Shown here one piece after another: positions 26,997-36,004 of a stretch of 64,000 nt of DNA; within the stretch, counting starts at the first letter, position 1, and each line of letters starts with the position of its first letter. Source of the stretch: Synechococcus sp. WH 7803 (GTDB taxonomy: Bacteria > Cyanobacteriota > Cyanobacteriia > PCC-6307 > Cyanobiaceae). The stretch spans positions 1,271,918-1,335,917 of the forward strand of contig CT971583.1 in assembly GCA_000063505.1 (NCBI GenBank). The letters are read 5' to 3'. The notes beneath the pieces were generated by a model. It was not told where the DNA came from. It saw only the letters and a list, made by a program, of their open reading frames with translations, and did not search any database. A program made the position numbers and the translations under genes.

Positions 26997-27896
26997 TTAA
27001 GTGCGTTGACCCTTGTTGAGCACAGCGTGATTGAGGATCTGCATGCTTCCGTTGATCAGCAGGTTGAGCAGAAGAAAGCTCAACAACAAGAGCAGAAAGC
27101 CTTCGATGGCACGTCCGGTCTGGGTGATGGCCGTATCACTGACGGCATAAAGATCGGCGTAGCCCACCGCGATCGACAAGGTGCTGTTCTTGGCGAGGTT
27201 GAGGTATTGGCTGCTGAGAGCCGGGAGAATGGCTGGAAGGGCCTGAGGCAGAACCACACTTTTTAGCCCAAGCCCCTCACCGATTCCCAGGCTGCGAAAC
27301 GCTTCCCACTGTCCCCGCGGCACGGCATCCAACCCCCCACGCACCACCTCAGCGATGGAAGCTCCAGTAAACACACTGAGCCCAACCAAAACAGCGGCAA
27401 ATTCAACGCTGAGATTGAGACCCATCACGTTGATGGACTGGTTGGAAATCCGGATCAGTGCCCCAAGCGGAGCGAGCGGTTCGGATGGCAGACCCAGAAA
27501 AGCCACGAAATACCAAAAGAGCAGTTGCAGAAGCAGAGGGATCTGACGAATGAGCCCCACATAAAGACCAGCGAGCGCGCTGAACAGTGGGTTGTTGCTG
27601 CGAGAAGCAGCGCCTGCCACAACGCCCAGCACCGTGGCCAGAGCAATGCTGCAGGCGATCACCCGAAGACTGTTCAACCAGCCCATCAAGAGGGCCCAGG
27701 CCATGCTGTCGCTGGGTTGGAACGGCAGAAGATGCTCACTAATCGCAAATCCCGCTGGCCTGCTGAGCCAACGGAAACTCAACCCCAACCCTGTACGGAT
27801 CAGATTGACGGTGAGGTTGTTGATCAGAATTCCAGCCAGCGTGAGCACGGCCGCCAACAGAAGAACCTGGATCCACCAGCGTTGACGCCGCGTCAT
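26997..27896 (-). CDS. Amino acid ABC transporter permease (NatG/AapQ-like)
   Basis: This 299-residue permease has about seven hydrophobic segments and the EAA loop QWEAFRSLGIGEGLGLKSVVLPQALP near the C-terminus. The motif FTGASIAEVVRGGLDAVPRGQ is typical of the polar-amino-acid group. Its ATG overlaps the stop of the binding-protein gene by 4 nt. With the permease at 25428-26468 and the ATPase at 24688 it completes a NatFGH-type importer. Confidence 0.9.
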   Translation of the reverse strand: MTRRQRWWIQVLLLAAVLTLAGILINNLTVNLIRTGLGLSFRWLSRPAGFAISEHLLPFQPSDSMAWALLMGWLNSLRVIACSIALATVLGVVAGAASRSNNPLFSALAGLYVGLIRQIPLLLQLLFWYFVAFLGLPSEPLAPLGALIRISNQSINVMGLNLSVEFAAVLVGLSVFTGASIAEVVRGGLDAVPRGQWEAFRSLGIGEGLGLKSVVLPQALPAILPALSSQYLNLAKNSTLSIAVGYADLYAVSDTAITQTGRAIEGFLLLLLSFLLLNLLINGSMQILNHAVLNKGQRT

Positions 27897-28942
27897 TGGA
27901 ATGGCGGAGCAATCAAGACACCACCGTCTCGGTGCAGCTGATTGAGTCCTCGCGGGATGGGCACAGCACTCTGCGGACCGAGATGGCGGTTATAAATCTC
28001 GCCGTAATTGCCGGTGGCCTTCAACACACTGACCACAAAATCATTCGGAAGACCCAGTTTGGATCCAAGCTCTCCCTCAACCCCCAAGAAACGCCTTAAC
28101 GCTGTTTTGCTGGGATCGTTGATGGCCTCCTGAAGCTTGGCATCCACATTGTTTTGCGTGATCCCCATCTCCTCAGCGGTCACCAGGGCATACACAACCC
28201 AGCGCATGGCATCAGCCAGGCGCTGATCTCCACCGGAGGAGAGGGGAGCCAAGGGCTCTTTGCTGAGCACCTCAGGCAGGATTTGATGATTGCCCGGCTG
28301 TTCAAAGCCAGAGCGCGCTGAGGCCAGTTGCGAGCGGTCGGAAGTCATCGCTGCGCAACGTTTCTGCAAGTATCCCGCCACAAGCTGATTCAGATCCTGA
28401 TATTTGACTGGCTTGTAAGGAATTCCCTTGGCCTGAAATACATCGTTGAGGTTCTGTTCTGTTGTGGTTCCAGAACCAACACAGATTGTTTGATTTCTGA
28501 GGTCCTCGAGCCTTTTGATGCCGGAATCCCGGCGTACCAGAAGACCCTGACCATCGTGAAAAACAACTGGGGCAAACGCAACGCCATTTCCCCCCGATGC
28601 ATCACGGCTGAGATTGAAGGTGGTGTTCCTTGAAAGAAGATCAATTTCACCCGTTCTCAAAGCCGTGAAACGCTCAGGAGCCGTCAAAGGTCTGTACTCA
28701 ACCTTATTGGCATCTCCCACAAAAGCCGCCGCAAAGGCTTTGCACATGTCCACATCCAAACCTGCATAGCGACCCTCTCGGTCGAGAAAACTGAATCCAG
28801 GAATTTTGCCGCTGACACCACAACGCAACTCCCCCCGTTGGCGAACCAGATCCAGGCGGGAAGCGCCCCCTTCTCCGAGCGTGGCACAAGCCTGCAAGCC
28901 GACCAGCAAGACTCCGAATGAAAGACAAAAACCCTGCTTCAT
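27893..28942 (-). CDS. Amino acid ABC transporter substrate-binding lipoprotein (NatF/AapJ-like)
   Basis: The product is about 349 residues from ATG 28942; the open frame extends further upstream without signal character. The leader MKQGFCLSFGVLLVGLQAC ends in a lipobox cysteine (Cys19), so the mature protein is membrane-tethered in the periplasm. ELRCGVSGKIPGFSF, GRYAGLDVDMCKAFA and GEIDLLSRNTT are the usual solute-binding blocks of the general amino-acid group (AapJ, NatF). It is the first gene of the importer operon. Confidence 0.9.
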   Translation of the reverse strand: MKQGFCLSFGVLLVGLQACATLGEGGASRLDLVRQRGELRCGVSGKIPGFSFLDREGRYAGLDVDMCKAFAAAFVGDANKVEYRPLTAPERFTALRTGEIDLLSRNTTFNLSRDASGGNGVAFAPVVFHDGQGLLVRRDSGIKRLEDLRNQTICVGSGTTTEQNLNDVFQAKGIPYKPVKYQDLNQLVAGYLQKRCAAMTSDRSQLASARSGFEQPGNHQILPEVLSKEPLAPLSSGGDQRLADAMRWVVYALVTAEEMGITQNNVDAKLQEAINDPSKTALRRFLGVEGELGSKLGLPNDFVVSVLKATGNYGEIYNRHLGPQSAVPIPRGLNQLHRDGGVLIAPPFQ

Positions 28943-29053
28943 GAAGACGCCCTGAGCCAGAGCCAGTGTGTCAGAGGTTGCACACAACGATGGCTGTGAT
29001 TGCAAATCCCAACTGAAAGCAGATTGAATGAGCGCATCTTTTCATTCAATGGA

Positions 29054-29383
29054 ATGCTCCGATCCCATCGGGGATCAGTTGCGGCAGTGATCCTTGGGGT
29101 CTGCCTCAGTGTTTCGCCCACTGCCGCCTGGGCCTGGGAGATGGGAGATCGCCAGGCCTACAACAACAAGATGGCCATTCTCAAGGTCATTCTCGAAAGT
29201 GCAAGGGAGCGAGCCATTGCCAGCGATGACCTTGAGACGATGTGTCTCATCATGAGCATCGGCAATGATGTAACCGAAACCTATTTGCGGGTTCGTGCTG
29301 ACGACGCCTTGATCCAGAAGCGGCTCAAGGGCATGCGCAACGACCTCACCGCTTGCCTGGCACTGCTCTACAACCGTCGATGA
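29054..29383 (+). CDS. Small exported protein of unknown function
   Basis: This 109-residue protein has a signal sequence (SVAAVILGVCLSVSPTAAWA) when read from ATG 29054; earlier in-frame TTG codons would place extra residues before it. The mature part is helical with two cysteines (ETMCLIM, TACLALL). It is convergent with the SulP transporter 5 nt away and divergent from the amino-acid importer operon. No domain was recognised. Confidence 0.65.
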   Translation: MLRSHRGSVAAVILGVCLSVSPTAAWAWEMGDRQAYNNKMAILKVILESARERAIASDDLETMCLIMSIGNDVTETYLRVRADDALIQKRLKGMRNDLTACLALLYNRR

Positions 29384-29387
29384 TCCT

Positions 29388-30980
29388 TCAGCCGTGGGAG
29401 GCTTCAGGTTGAGCACCGATACGCTCAAACAGGTCAAGGCTTTCGTTGTTGAGCCCCACCACTTCAACCTCTGAGCCACCTTGCCTGAGTTTCCTGATCA
29501 GCTGATTGAGTGCTCCCACACCGCTCTGGTCCCAGATGTGCGCTGAAGACATATCGATGATGATCTTTGCCGGGTGATCATGCACATCAAAGCCTTGAAG
29601 GAAATAGATCTTGCTCACAAAAAACAGCTGCCCCGTCACCACATAACGACGCAGATCTGGAGCCACATCCACCGGCTCCACGCGAATCACCTTGGCAACC
29701 TTTCTGCTGAAGAGAATGCCCGCCAGCGCCACTCCCGCCAACACACCCAGAGCCAGGTTGTGGGGGGTGGTGAGCATGGTCACAGCAAAGGTCATCAGCA
29801 TCACGGCCGTATCGCTTTTGGGGATGGAGCGGATCCTGCGCAGGCCCGCCACATCAGCGGTACTGACAGCGATGCTGATCATCACGGCCACCAGCGCAGC
29901 CATCGGAATCTGCTGGAGCCAGGGTCTGGCCAGCAGGATCATCGCCAACAGGCTGATTCCTGAAAACAGCGTGGACAGTCGCGTTCGCCCTCCGTTGTCG
30001 ATATTCATCACGGACTGCCCCACTAGAGCGCACCCCGCCATACCGCCAAAAAGCGACGACGCGATGTTGGCAATGCCTTGCCCCCGTGCTTCCACGTTCT
30101 TATTGGAGTTGCTGTCGGTGCGGTCATCCAAGATGTCCTGGGTGAGGAAGGTCTCCATCAGCCCCACCAGTGAAATGGCCAGGGCTGTGGGCAACACAAT
30201 TCCCAGGGTTTCCAGGCTGAAGGGCACTTTCATGGTCTCCGGCGAACCGAAGGGCCAGCTCGGCATCGGCAGTCCTGTTGGCAGATCACCGAGGCTGCTA
30301 ACGGTCGGGATACCGAAATTGTCCGCCAGGTTGAACACCACGGAAATGACCGTCAGCACAACAATCGCCACCAGCTGAGACGGCAAGACCCGCGTCAGCC
30401 GCGGCAGGCCGTAGATGATCACCAGACCCAGCAAAACCAGTCCCCAGATGATCGGCAGCTGCAATCCGCTGAACACCACGTCATGGGCATGATCAGCCGC
30501 CTTGGTTTCGCCGAAATGAAGATTGATGCCTAGTTGAGGCAACTGCGCCTGAAAGATCAGCAGGGCCAGAGCGTTGACGAAACCGCTCAACACAGCCAGC
30601 GGCACAAAGCGCATCTGATAAGCGAGCCGCATCCACCCCCAGAGGATCTGCAGAATGCCGGTCACCACGCCGGCAACCAGGAGATAAGCCAGGCCAAGGC
30701 CGGGTCCTCGTGCTTCGCCGGTCGCCACAAGCCCCGTCATCAAAAGAGCTGTGGAGCCCGTGGCGGACGTGATCATTGCCGAACGTCCACCCACGAAGGC
30801 GATGGTGATCGACAGGCAGAAGGCTCCAAACAAACCAACCTGAGGATCAACGCCTGCAATCCCGGAGAAGGCAATGGCTTCGGGAATCATGGCGAAAGCC
30901 ACCACCAAACCGGAAAGAAGCTCCTTGCTGGGGTTACCGATGAAGGACTCCAACCGCAGCGCTGCGGGTCCGCTAGCCAT
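29388..30980 (-). CDS. SulP-family anion transporter with STAS domain
   Basis: This 530-residue membrane protein has the SulP motif region SGLVVAFAMIPEAIAFSGIA near the N-terminus and about 10-12 helices. A C-terminal STAS domain follows (IIIDMSSAHIWDQSGVGAL, about 455-475). Cyanobacterial SulP proteins include the bicarbonate transporter BicA and sulfate permeases. The N-terminal sequence here differs from the BicA proteins I know, so the substrate could be bicarbonate, sulfate or another anion. There are no neighbouring sulfate-assimilation genes to decide it. Confidence 0.88.
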   Translation of the reverse strand: MASGPAALRLESFIGNPSKELLSGLVVAFAMIPEAIAFSGIAGVDPQVGLFGAFCLSITIAFVGGRSAMITSATGSTALLMTGLVATGEARGPGLGLAYLLVAGVVTGILQILWGWMRLAYQMRFVPLAVLSGFVNALALLIFQAQLPQLGINLHFGETKAADHAHDVVFSGLQLPIIWGLVLLGLVIIYGLPRLTRVLPSQLVAIVVLTVISVVFNLADNFGIPTVSSLGDLPTGLPMPSWPFGSPETMKVPFSLETLGIVLPTALAISLVGLMETFLTQDILDDRTDSNSNKNVEARGQGIANIASSLFGGMAGCALVGQSVMNIDNGGRTRLSTLFSGISLLAMILLARPWLQQIPMAALVAVMISIAVSTADVAGLRRIRSIPKSDTAVMLMTFAVTMLTTPHNLALGVLAGVALAGILFSRKVAKVIRVEPVDVAPDLRRYVVTGQLFFVSKIYFLQGFDVHDHPAKIIIDMSSAHIWDQSGVGALNQLIRKLRQGGSEVEVVGLNNESLDLFERIGAQPEASHG

Positions 30981-31010
30981 AAATCAATCAGTACGTTCGG
31001 CGACCGTATC

Positions 31011-32240
31011 TCAAAGCGGGCACAGCCGCTGATCAGGATCAATCTCGGCCTTCAGGCGCTGTAGCGATGGCAACCAGGATCCGAATGCATCGCTCAACTC
31101 CTGGGCATGACCGGGAAGATGGTCATGGATCTGAGCGAGATGAACCCCGGGATTGAGGGCCCGCAACGCCGTGCTCACGCAATCCATCCAATCCAGAGCC
31201 CGCGCACGACCCTGCAGATCACCCGGTGCCCAGGCTGCGGTGATCCAGGGTTTCCACTCAGCGTTGCGATGGATGAATGATGTCGACGCTGGGGACACAG
31301 TCCTGGTTGCCCCACCCAGTTGCTGAGCGCTGATTCGGCAGGACGGATGGGGTCGTCGCAGCATCCACTCGCGCAGACAATCCACAACGGCCTCGGCGTG
31401 TTCACCCCAACGCCCTCCAAGCCGGCCAAGCACCTCACAGTGGGATGGCAAAGGGGCGTGATCACTGGTCAGCCTCCCGAAACCGGGCTGTGACAGCTGA
31501 TCCGCGCAGCGTTCAGCGGCTTGCTCCGCCAAGGCCCCAAACCAATGGTCTGAGCCTCCATCGGCACCACTCTGCACGGCGTAAATCTCGAGTTGGTCAC
31601 CCCAAGACCATTGGAGGCTGGCAGAGGAGGGCCATTCCTCAGCTGCTCGAATCCAATTCGGCAAGGCCTCAATAGCAATGCGCTGCTGCAGAACAGCAAG
31701 CGGCTCGATGGGGTGTGTCCTGAGCTCCACAGCTGTCACAACAGCCAGGAAAGGAGCGGCACCAAGCAGGCCCCTCCAGCAACACGCGGTGTGTTGATCA
31801 CCGATGGTGTCATCACGGTGAATGTTGAACGGTTCACCATTGCCCCAAACCCCTTCAATCCGCTGGATGTGATCCATCGCCAGCCCTTGGGATCGGCTCA
31901 GGGGGCCCATGCCTCCTGTCAGGAGAAATCCAGAACCGGGTAAACCCGACAGCCCGATCGGCAGAGCGCGTTGCTCGCTGCGCAGGCCTTCGAGGACTTC
32001 AGCCATGGTCAATCCTGTTCCGATCCTCACCTCAGAAGCCCCCTCCTGGTAGCAGAACTCCCGGTAACGCTGTTTCAGATCAAGCGTCCAAAGTCCATCA
32101 CCGGCACAACGACTGCTGGTGCCCCCTGAACTCACAAGCAGCGGAGTGGCATGCAGAGAATGCCCCAACACAGCTGACAGAAGCTCAGGGCCAAGATTGA
32201 GTCGTCCTTCCGACCGTGCATCCTTCGCCAAAGCATTCAT
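31011..32240 (-). CDS. FAD-linked oxidase/dehydrogenase
   Basis: This 409-residue protein belongs to the FAD_binding_4 (GlcD/VAO) family. The N-terminal PP-loop-like region LLVSSGGTSSRCAGDG and the LSGLPGSGFLLTGGMGPLSR segment bind FAD. The extreme C-terminus (LQRLKAEIDPDQRLCP) is the typical ending of flavoprotein oxidases that act on alcohols or hydroxy acids. The usual histidine for covalent FAD attachment is not clear. The substrate is unknown. It is divergent from the chelatase gene across about 50 nt. Confidence 0.8.
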   Translation of the reverse strand: MNALAKDARSEGRLNLGPELLSAVLGHSLHATPLLVSSGGTSSRCAGDGLWTLDLKQRYREFCYQEGASEVRIGTGLTMAEVLEGLRSEQRALPIGLSGLPGSGFLLTGGMGPLSRSQGLAMDHIQRIEGVWGNGEPFNIHRDDTIGDQHTACCWRGLLGAAPFLAVVTAVELRTHPIEPLAVLQQRIAIEALPNWIRAAEEWPSSASLQWSWGDQLEIYAVQSGADGGSDHWFGALAEQAAERCADQLSQPGFGRLTSDHAPLPSHCEVLGRLGGRWGEHAEAVVDCLREWMLRRPHPSCRISAQQLGGATRTVSPASTSFIHRNAEWKPWITAAWAPGDLQGRARALDWMDCVSTALRALNPGVHLAQIHDHLPGHAQELSDAFGSWLPSLQRLKAEIDPDQRLCPL

Positions 32241-32290
32241 GACCTCACTCCTCCAGGGACGAATAGGTTCGGTAGAGATGCCGACTCAGT

Positions 32291-33412
32291 GTGACCCTGG
32301 CGATAGATGCTTGTTCGGATCGGAAACATGGTGTTCTGATCTGCGGTCATGGGAGCCGGAACCGTCTCGCGGTTGAGGAATTTGAAGGCCTTGCCCGTGG
32401 ATTGAAGGCCAGAATTCCCGACCTTCCCGTGGAGTACGGCTTTCTTGAATTTGCCCAGCCCATTCTCCGTGAAGCACTCGATCGCCTTCGGGCCCAGGGA
32501 GTTGAAAAGGTTCTGGCCATCCCAGCCATGCTCTTCGCTGCTGGGCACGCCAAAAACGACATCCCATCAGTTCTCAACACCTACAGCGCTGAAACGGGTC
32601 TGGAGATCGATTACGGACGGGAGCTGGGCGTTGATCGTTTGATGATTGCGGCAGCAGGCGCTCGCATTCGCGAGGCGCTCATGGCGGCGGAACCCTGCCC
32701 AGCAGCCGACACCCTGCTGGTGGTGGTGGGACGGGGATCATCGGATCCCGACGCCAATTCAAATGTGTCCAAAGTGACGCGGATGCTGGTGGAGGGCTTC
32801 GGCTTCGGTTGGGGTGAAACCGTGTATTCCGGCGTCACGTTTCCTTTGGTGGATCCTGGGCTGCGACACGTTGTGAAACTCGGGTTCAAACGCATCGTTG
32901 TCTTCCCCTATTTCTTGTTTTCGGGCGTGCTGGTGAGCCGTATTCGTCAACACACCCATGGTGTTGCCAATGACCATCCCAACGTCGAATTCATTGACGC
33001 TCCCTACCTCGGTGACCACAGCTACGTGCTGGACACGTTCCTTGAACGGGTGAACGAAGTGCTTGGAGGAGAAGCGGCCATGAACTGCTCGCTCTGCAAG
33101 TACAGAGCCCAAGTGCTGGGTTTCGAGCAGGAAGTGGGCTTGGAGCAGGCCAGTCACCACCACCATGTTGAGGGCCTTACTGAAGCCTGCAATCTGTGTG
33201 AGAGGGAGTGCACTGGCGCTTGCCAGCCTGATGGCGTCCCGATTCCGCTCGGCGGCGCTCATCACCACGACCACGACCACGGCCATGACCACGGCCACAG
33301 CCATGGGCATGAGCATGGACACCACCATCCCTATCCCCACGCAGAGCACCCCCTCGGCCCCAGCACACTGCGAGCCAGCTCACAAAAAGACACAACTGAG
33401 CCCAAAAGCTGA
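32291..33412 (+). CDS. CbiX-type sirohydrochlorin chelatase with Cys motifs and His-rich tail
   Basis: This 373-residue protein starts at GTG 32291. Two chelatase modules are visible: residues 14-140 (VLICGHGSRNRLAVEEF; MLFAAGHAKNDIP) and 143-265 (LLVVVGRGSSDPD; YFLFSGVLVSRI). The C-terminus has MNCSLCKYR and CNLCERECTGAC, suggesting an iron-sulfur or metal site, and then a tail very rich in HDHDHGH-type repeats. This matches the long CbiX group, which inserts cobalt (or nickel or iron) into sirohydrochlorin-type tetrapyrroles. Cobalt for vitamin B12 is the likely role. The histidine tail may store or deliver the metal. Confidence 0.87.
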   Translation: MTLAIDACSDRKHGVLICGHGSRNRLAVEEFEGLARGLKARIPDLPVEYGFLEFAQPILREALDRLRAQGVEKVLAIPAMLFAAGHAKNDIPSVLNTYSAETGLEIDYGRELGVDRLMIAAAGARIREALMAAEPCPAADTLLVVVGRGSSDPDANSNVSKVTRMLVEGFGFGWGETVYSGVTFPLVDPGLRHVVKLGFKRIVVFPYFLFSGVLVSRIRQHTHGVANDHPNVEFIDAPYLGDHSYVLDTFLERVNEVLGGEAAMNCSLCKYRAQVLGFEQEVGLEQASHHHHVEGLTEACNLCERECTGACQPDGVPIPLGGAHHHDHDHGHDHGHSHGHEHGHHHPYPHAEHPLGPSTLRASSQKDTTEPKS

Positions 33413-33416
33413 AGCA

Positions 33417-33456
33417 ATTGAGACAAATTCCCATGCTCAGTCGTCTCTGTCTCAAT
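33417..33456. repeat. Inverted repeat downstream of the chelatase gene
   Basis: Perfect 9-bp arms ATTGAGACA (33417-33425) and TGTCTCAAT (33448-33456) enclose a 22-nt spacer, just after the stop of the chelatase gene. No T-run follows, so it is not a standard intrinsic terminator. It could protect the mRNA 3' end or be a protein-binding site. Confidence 0.4.
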
Positions 33457-33504
33457 GCGTCGCAAAAGACACGCAATCATTAGAGGGACTGATCAATGCC
33501 AGCG

Positions 33505-33554
33505 CCTGTGGAAAGAGCGGTCCCTTTTCCACAGGTTTGAGGCTGTTTTCCACG
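33505..33554. other. Cluster of DnaA-box-like 9-mers in a gene-poor interval
   Basis: The interval 33413-33800 has no convincing gene. It holds TGTGGAAAG (33507-33515, near-reverse of the box), TTTTCCACA (33525-33533) and TTTTCCACG (33546-33554). TTTTCCACA is a DnaA-box form reported for cyanobacteria. The first two lie in a 10-bp perfect inverted repeat (CCTGTGGAAA/TTTCCACAGG). No dnaN or dnaA gene is nearby, so an origin is not claimed. Confidence 0.4.
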
Positions 33555-33800
33555 GCAAAGCCGCAAACGTTTAAGCGTTCACGGTGTGCCTGTGAATCAT
33601 TCGGGTTCAAGCGCCAGGCGGTTGACAACTGAATCGTCGGCAGCCAAGAGGGGCACAACCTTCACAGAGCGCTGCCGGGAAGCAGGCAGGACCATGAGTC
33701 TCAATCAAGATCAGGATTCGATGGCATTCAGAAAGGCGCTTTGACGACAGGGGGTGAACTGTGGCTTCCTATCGGTGACTGAACACGCCTGAAAGGCTTG

Positions 33801-34067
33801 ATGGACAGGAATCATCTCGAACGTTGCATCGACGCACAACCACCCAGCAGCGAGTCCGAATCGCCCTACGTGAGCCTTGAAGCAGAGATCCCTGAGGTTC
33901 TCTACGAAGGCATGAAGACGTTCATTGGCTCCAATCCCTCCTGGGACCAATACCAGGTGATGAGTTCAGCCTTGGCCCAGTTCCTCTTCCAGAACGGATG
34001 CTCGGAGAAAGCTGTGACGCAGCGGTACCTCGATGATCTCTTCAGCCGCAGTCGTTCGCAGGCCTGA
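33801..34067 (+). CDS. DUF2811 family protein
   Basis: This 88-residue protein matches the cyanobacterial DUF2811 pattern: SLEAEIPEVLYEGMKTFI, WDQYQVMSSALAQFLFQNGC, then YLDDLFSR. The function of the family is unknown. ATG 33801 is preceded by an in-frame TTG. The last 26 nt overlap the convergent GMC oxidoreductase gene. Confidence 0.8.
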   Translation: MDRNHLERCIDAQPPSSESESPYVSLEAEIPEVLYEGMKTFIGSNPSWDQYQVMSSALAQFLFQNGCSEKAVTQRYLDDLFSRSRSQA

Positions 34068-35703
34068 GAGCCTCCAGGCAGGCACGACGGGTCACCGCCA
34101 TCATCGTGAGTGTGGGGCTTTGCCACGCGGATGAAGGCCAGCAGGCTCCATCCACCACGAGCACATTCCTGCAGCGCCAGAGACGGTTGTAAGGGTCAAC
34201 AACACTCGTGTCTTCACAAAGACCCATGGGTGCTCCGCCCACTTCATGGATGTAGTAACCCGGAGGCGGGGCGTCGTCTTGAACAGCGAGAGCGCCGCGA
34301 ACGAAGGGTTCAACAAACGGAAAATGCAGCAAATCAGGGAGTGATGCGGGGGTTCCACCTGCCACACCGATGCAGTCCAAGATCGTGTCTTGCATGTGTG
34401 TCACCATCGCCTTTTCGTTAGCCCCCCAGCGGCAGCTGATCATGGGCATCGGCACCCCGAGCGGATCACAGCGATCAGACAATGTGACGCGATTGGTCTT
34501 GGAGGCCAACACCTCGCCATGGCCGATCAAAAACCCCAGGCGTTGATCCGGTTGCCGCTTGAGCCACCAGGGTGGATCAAAGCGATTGATCGCACCCCAG
34601 AGTCCATAGCCCCGTAGGAATGAGCGCCCCTTGCAATGGGCAGGATCATTGCCGAAAGGAAGAAAAAAGCTTCCCGCCCCGGACAGCACACTCGATGGAT
34701 CGCGCTCCTGCATCGCCGTCCGCCCGGAGAGCGATGGCACTGAAAAGAAGCGGCAGCAAGACACATGATCCATCAGGCCTTGACCCAGCAAGCCAGAGGA
34801 ATCATGGAAACCGCGGGAATTGTGGCTGTGCTCCGATTGCAGAAGCAACCGGAGGCTTGCGATGGTGGACGCGCACACCACGATCAGCTCAGCTTCGAGC
34901 AGGCGCTGTTCGCCACTGGAGCGGTCCACCACAACGACGGCTCTGGCTTTGTCCTGCCCGGGATGCAGCAGCAAATTCACAGCCATACAACCGCTGAGCA
35001 CTTCCACCCGGCCTGTGGCCAGGGCTCGCCGCAGCGTTGAACCATTACTGCTGGACATGGGCCAGCGCGATGCGGAACCTGGAGGGCTGGCGGCAAAACC
35101 ACGGGAGTGAATCAATGCAACATCCCGATCTCGAAGCAGGAGATTGCGGAAATGCTCTTCCTCCGGAAGAAAAGGCAAAGGCGACTCCAGTTGGCCATCG
35201 GGAAGATGCTGAAGACCGTCTCGGTTCCCTTTCACCTGAAACAAGCGCTCAAGAGCGCTGTAGTGAGGGTCGAGATCGCCGTGACCAATCGGCCAGCTTT
35301 GTCCGTACCCATCGAATTCAGCAGCCTTGAAGTCAAAGTCAGACAGGCGAAGGGTGATGCCTCCCCAGGTCAGGCTGCGGCCTCCCACCTGACGGCCCTG
35401 GGTCCAAAGAAAGGGTTGGTCCGCTGGCGTGCAGTAGGGATCTTGATATTCATCGGCGTACAGGGCCGGATTTTGCTTCCAGTACCCGGGATGTTGGGCT
35501 TGCCTTTGATGCCGGCCACTGAGCAGACCCTCCGCTCGACGCAGACTGTTCGCCGGTTCTGATCCGCGTGCCTGTTCAGGAGACCGGTCAGGGCCTGCTT
35601 CCACAACAAGCACGCGCACTCCTGCTTCGGCAAGGGTCATCGCAGCCACTCCCCCGGTGGCTCCGGAACCGATCACGATGGCCTCGAACGGATGGTGCGG
35701 CAT
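34042..35703 (-). CDS. GMC-family FAD-dependent oxidoreductase
   Basis: This 553-residue protein has the N-terminal dinucleotide fold VIGSGATGGVAAMTLAEAG with an acidic end (VVEAG). Substrate-domain segments include GRSLTWGGITLRLSDFD. The C-terminal block VVDGACWPSSAWQSPTLTMMA is typical of the glucose-methanol-choline family. The family oxidises alcohols, sugars or choline, but the substrate cannot be read here. There is no signal peptide. Expression is separate from the initiator tRNA upstream, which has its own terminator. Confidence 0.87.
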   Translation of the reverse strand: MPHHPFEAIVIGSGATGGVAAMTLAEAGVRVLVVEAGPDRSPEQARGSEPANSLRRAEGLLSGRHQRQAQHPGYWKQNPALYADEYQDPYCTPADQPFLWTQGRQVGGRSLTWGGITLRLSDFDFKAAEFDGYGQSWPIGHGDLDPHYSALERLFQVKGNRDGLQHLPDGQLESPLPFLPEEEHFRNLLLRDRDVALIHSRGFAASPPGSASRWPMSSSNGSTLRRALATGRVEVLSGCMAVNLLLHPGQDKARAVVVVDRSSGEQRLLEAELIVVCASTIASLRLLLQSEHSHNSRGFHDSSGLLGQGLMDHVSCCRFFSVPSLSGRTAMQERDPSSVLSGAGSFFLPFGNDPAHCKGRSFLRGYGLWGAINRFDPPWWLKRQPDQRLGFLIGHGEVLASKTNRVTLSDRCDPLGVPMPMISCRWGANEKAMVTHMQDTILDCIGVAGGTPASLPDLLHFPFVEPFVRGALAVQDDAPPPGYYIHEVGGAPMGLCEDTSVVDPYNRLWRCRNVLVVDGACWPSSAWQSPTLTMMAVTRRACLEALRPANDCG

Positions 35704-35840
35704 TCGGTGAGAAGCAAACCATTTCTGGTCGCTTGATCGTTAGAAAAAAAACAGGGTTTGCGATTTTGGCTTCAACAACAAGCTGTACAAACGCTCTCCC
35801 TCGTGCAGAGACAATCGCACCACAATCGCAAGAAAGCAAT

Positions 35841-35869
35841 AAAAAAACCCCACGACTGCGGGGCTTTTT
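35841..35869 (-). terminator. Rho-independent terminator of tRNA-fMet
   Basis: Read on the minus strand, a GC stem (CCCC/GGGG around GCAGTCGT) is followed directly by seven T residues, with an A/T-rich stretch on the other side. It lies 6 nt after the tRNA 3' end and stops transcription before the GMC gene; on the plus strand the T-run is shorter. Confidence 0.85.
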
Positions 35870-35874
35870 GAAAT

Positions 35875-35951
<77 letters not shown>

Positions 35952-36004
35952 GTGACTCAATCACTATACAACTTGGTGTCGAACGACACCACGAATGTGA
36001 TCGA

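Noticed and set aside
32759-33349. Minus-strand ORF with a hydrophobic methionine/valine N-terminus.
   Set aside because: The hydrophobic run is the antisense of the His-rich tail of the chelatase, so it is a composition artefact.
33505-33554. Calling the DnaA-box-like cluster a replication origin.
   Set aside because: Only three boxes, no AT-rich unwinding region and no dnaN or dnaA nearby; kept as a finding but not as an origin.
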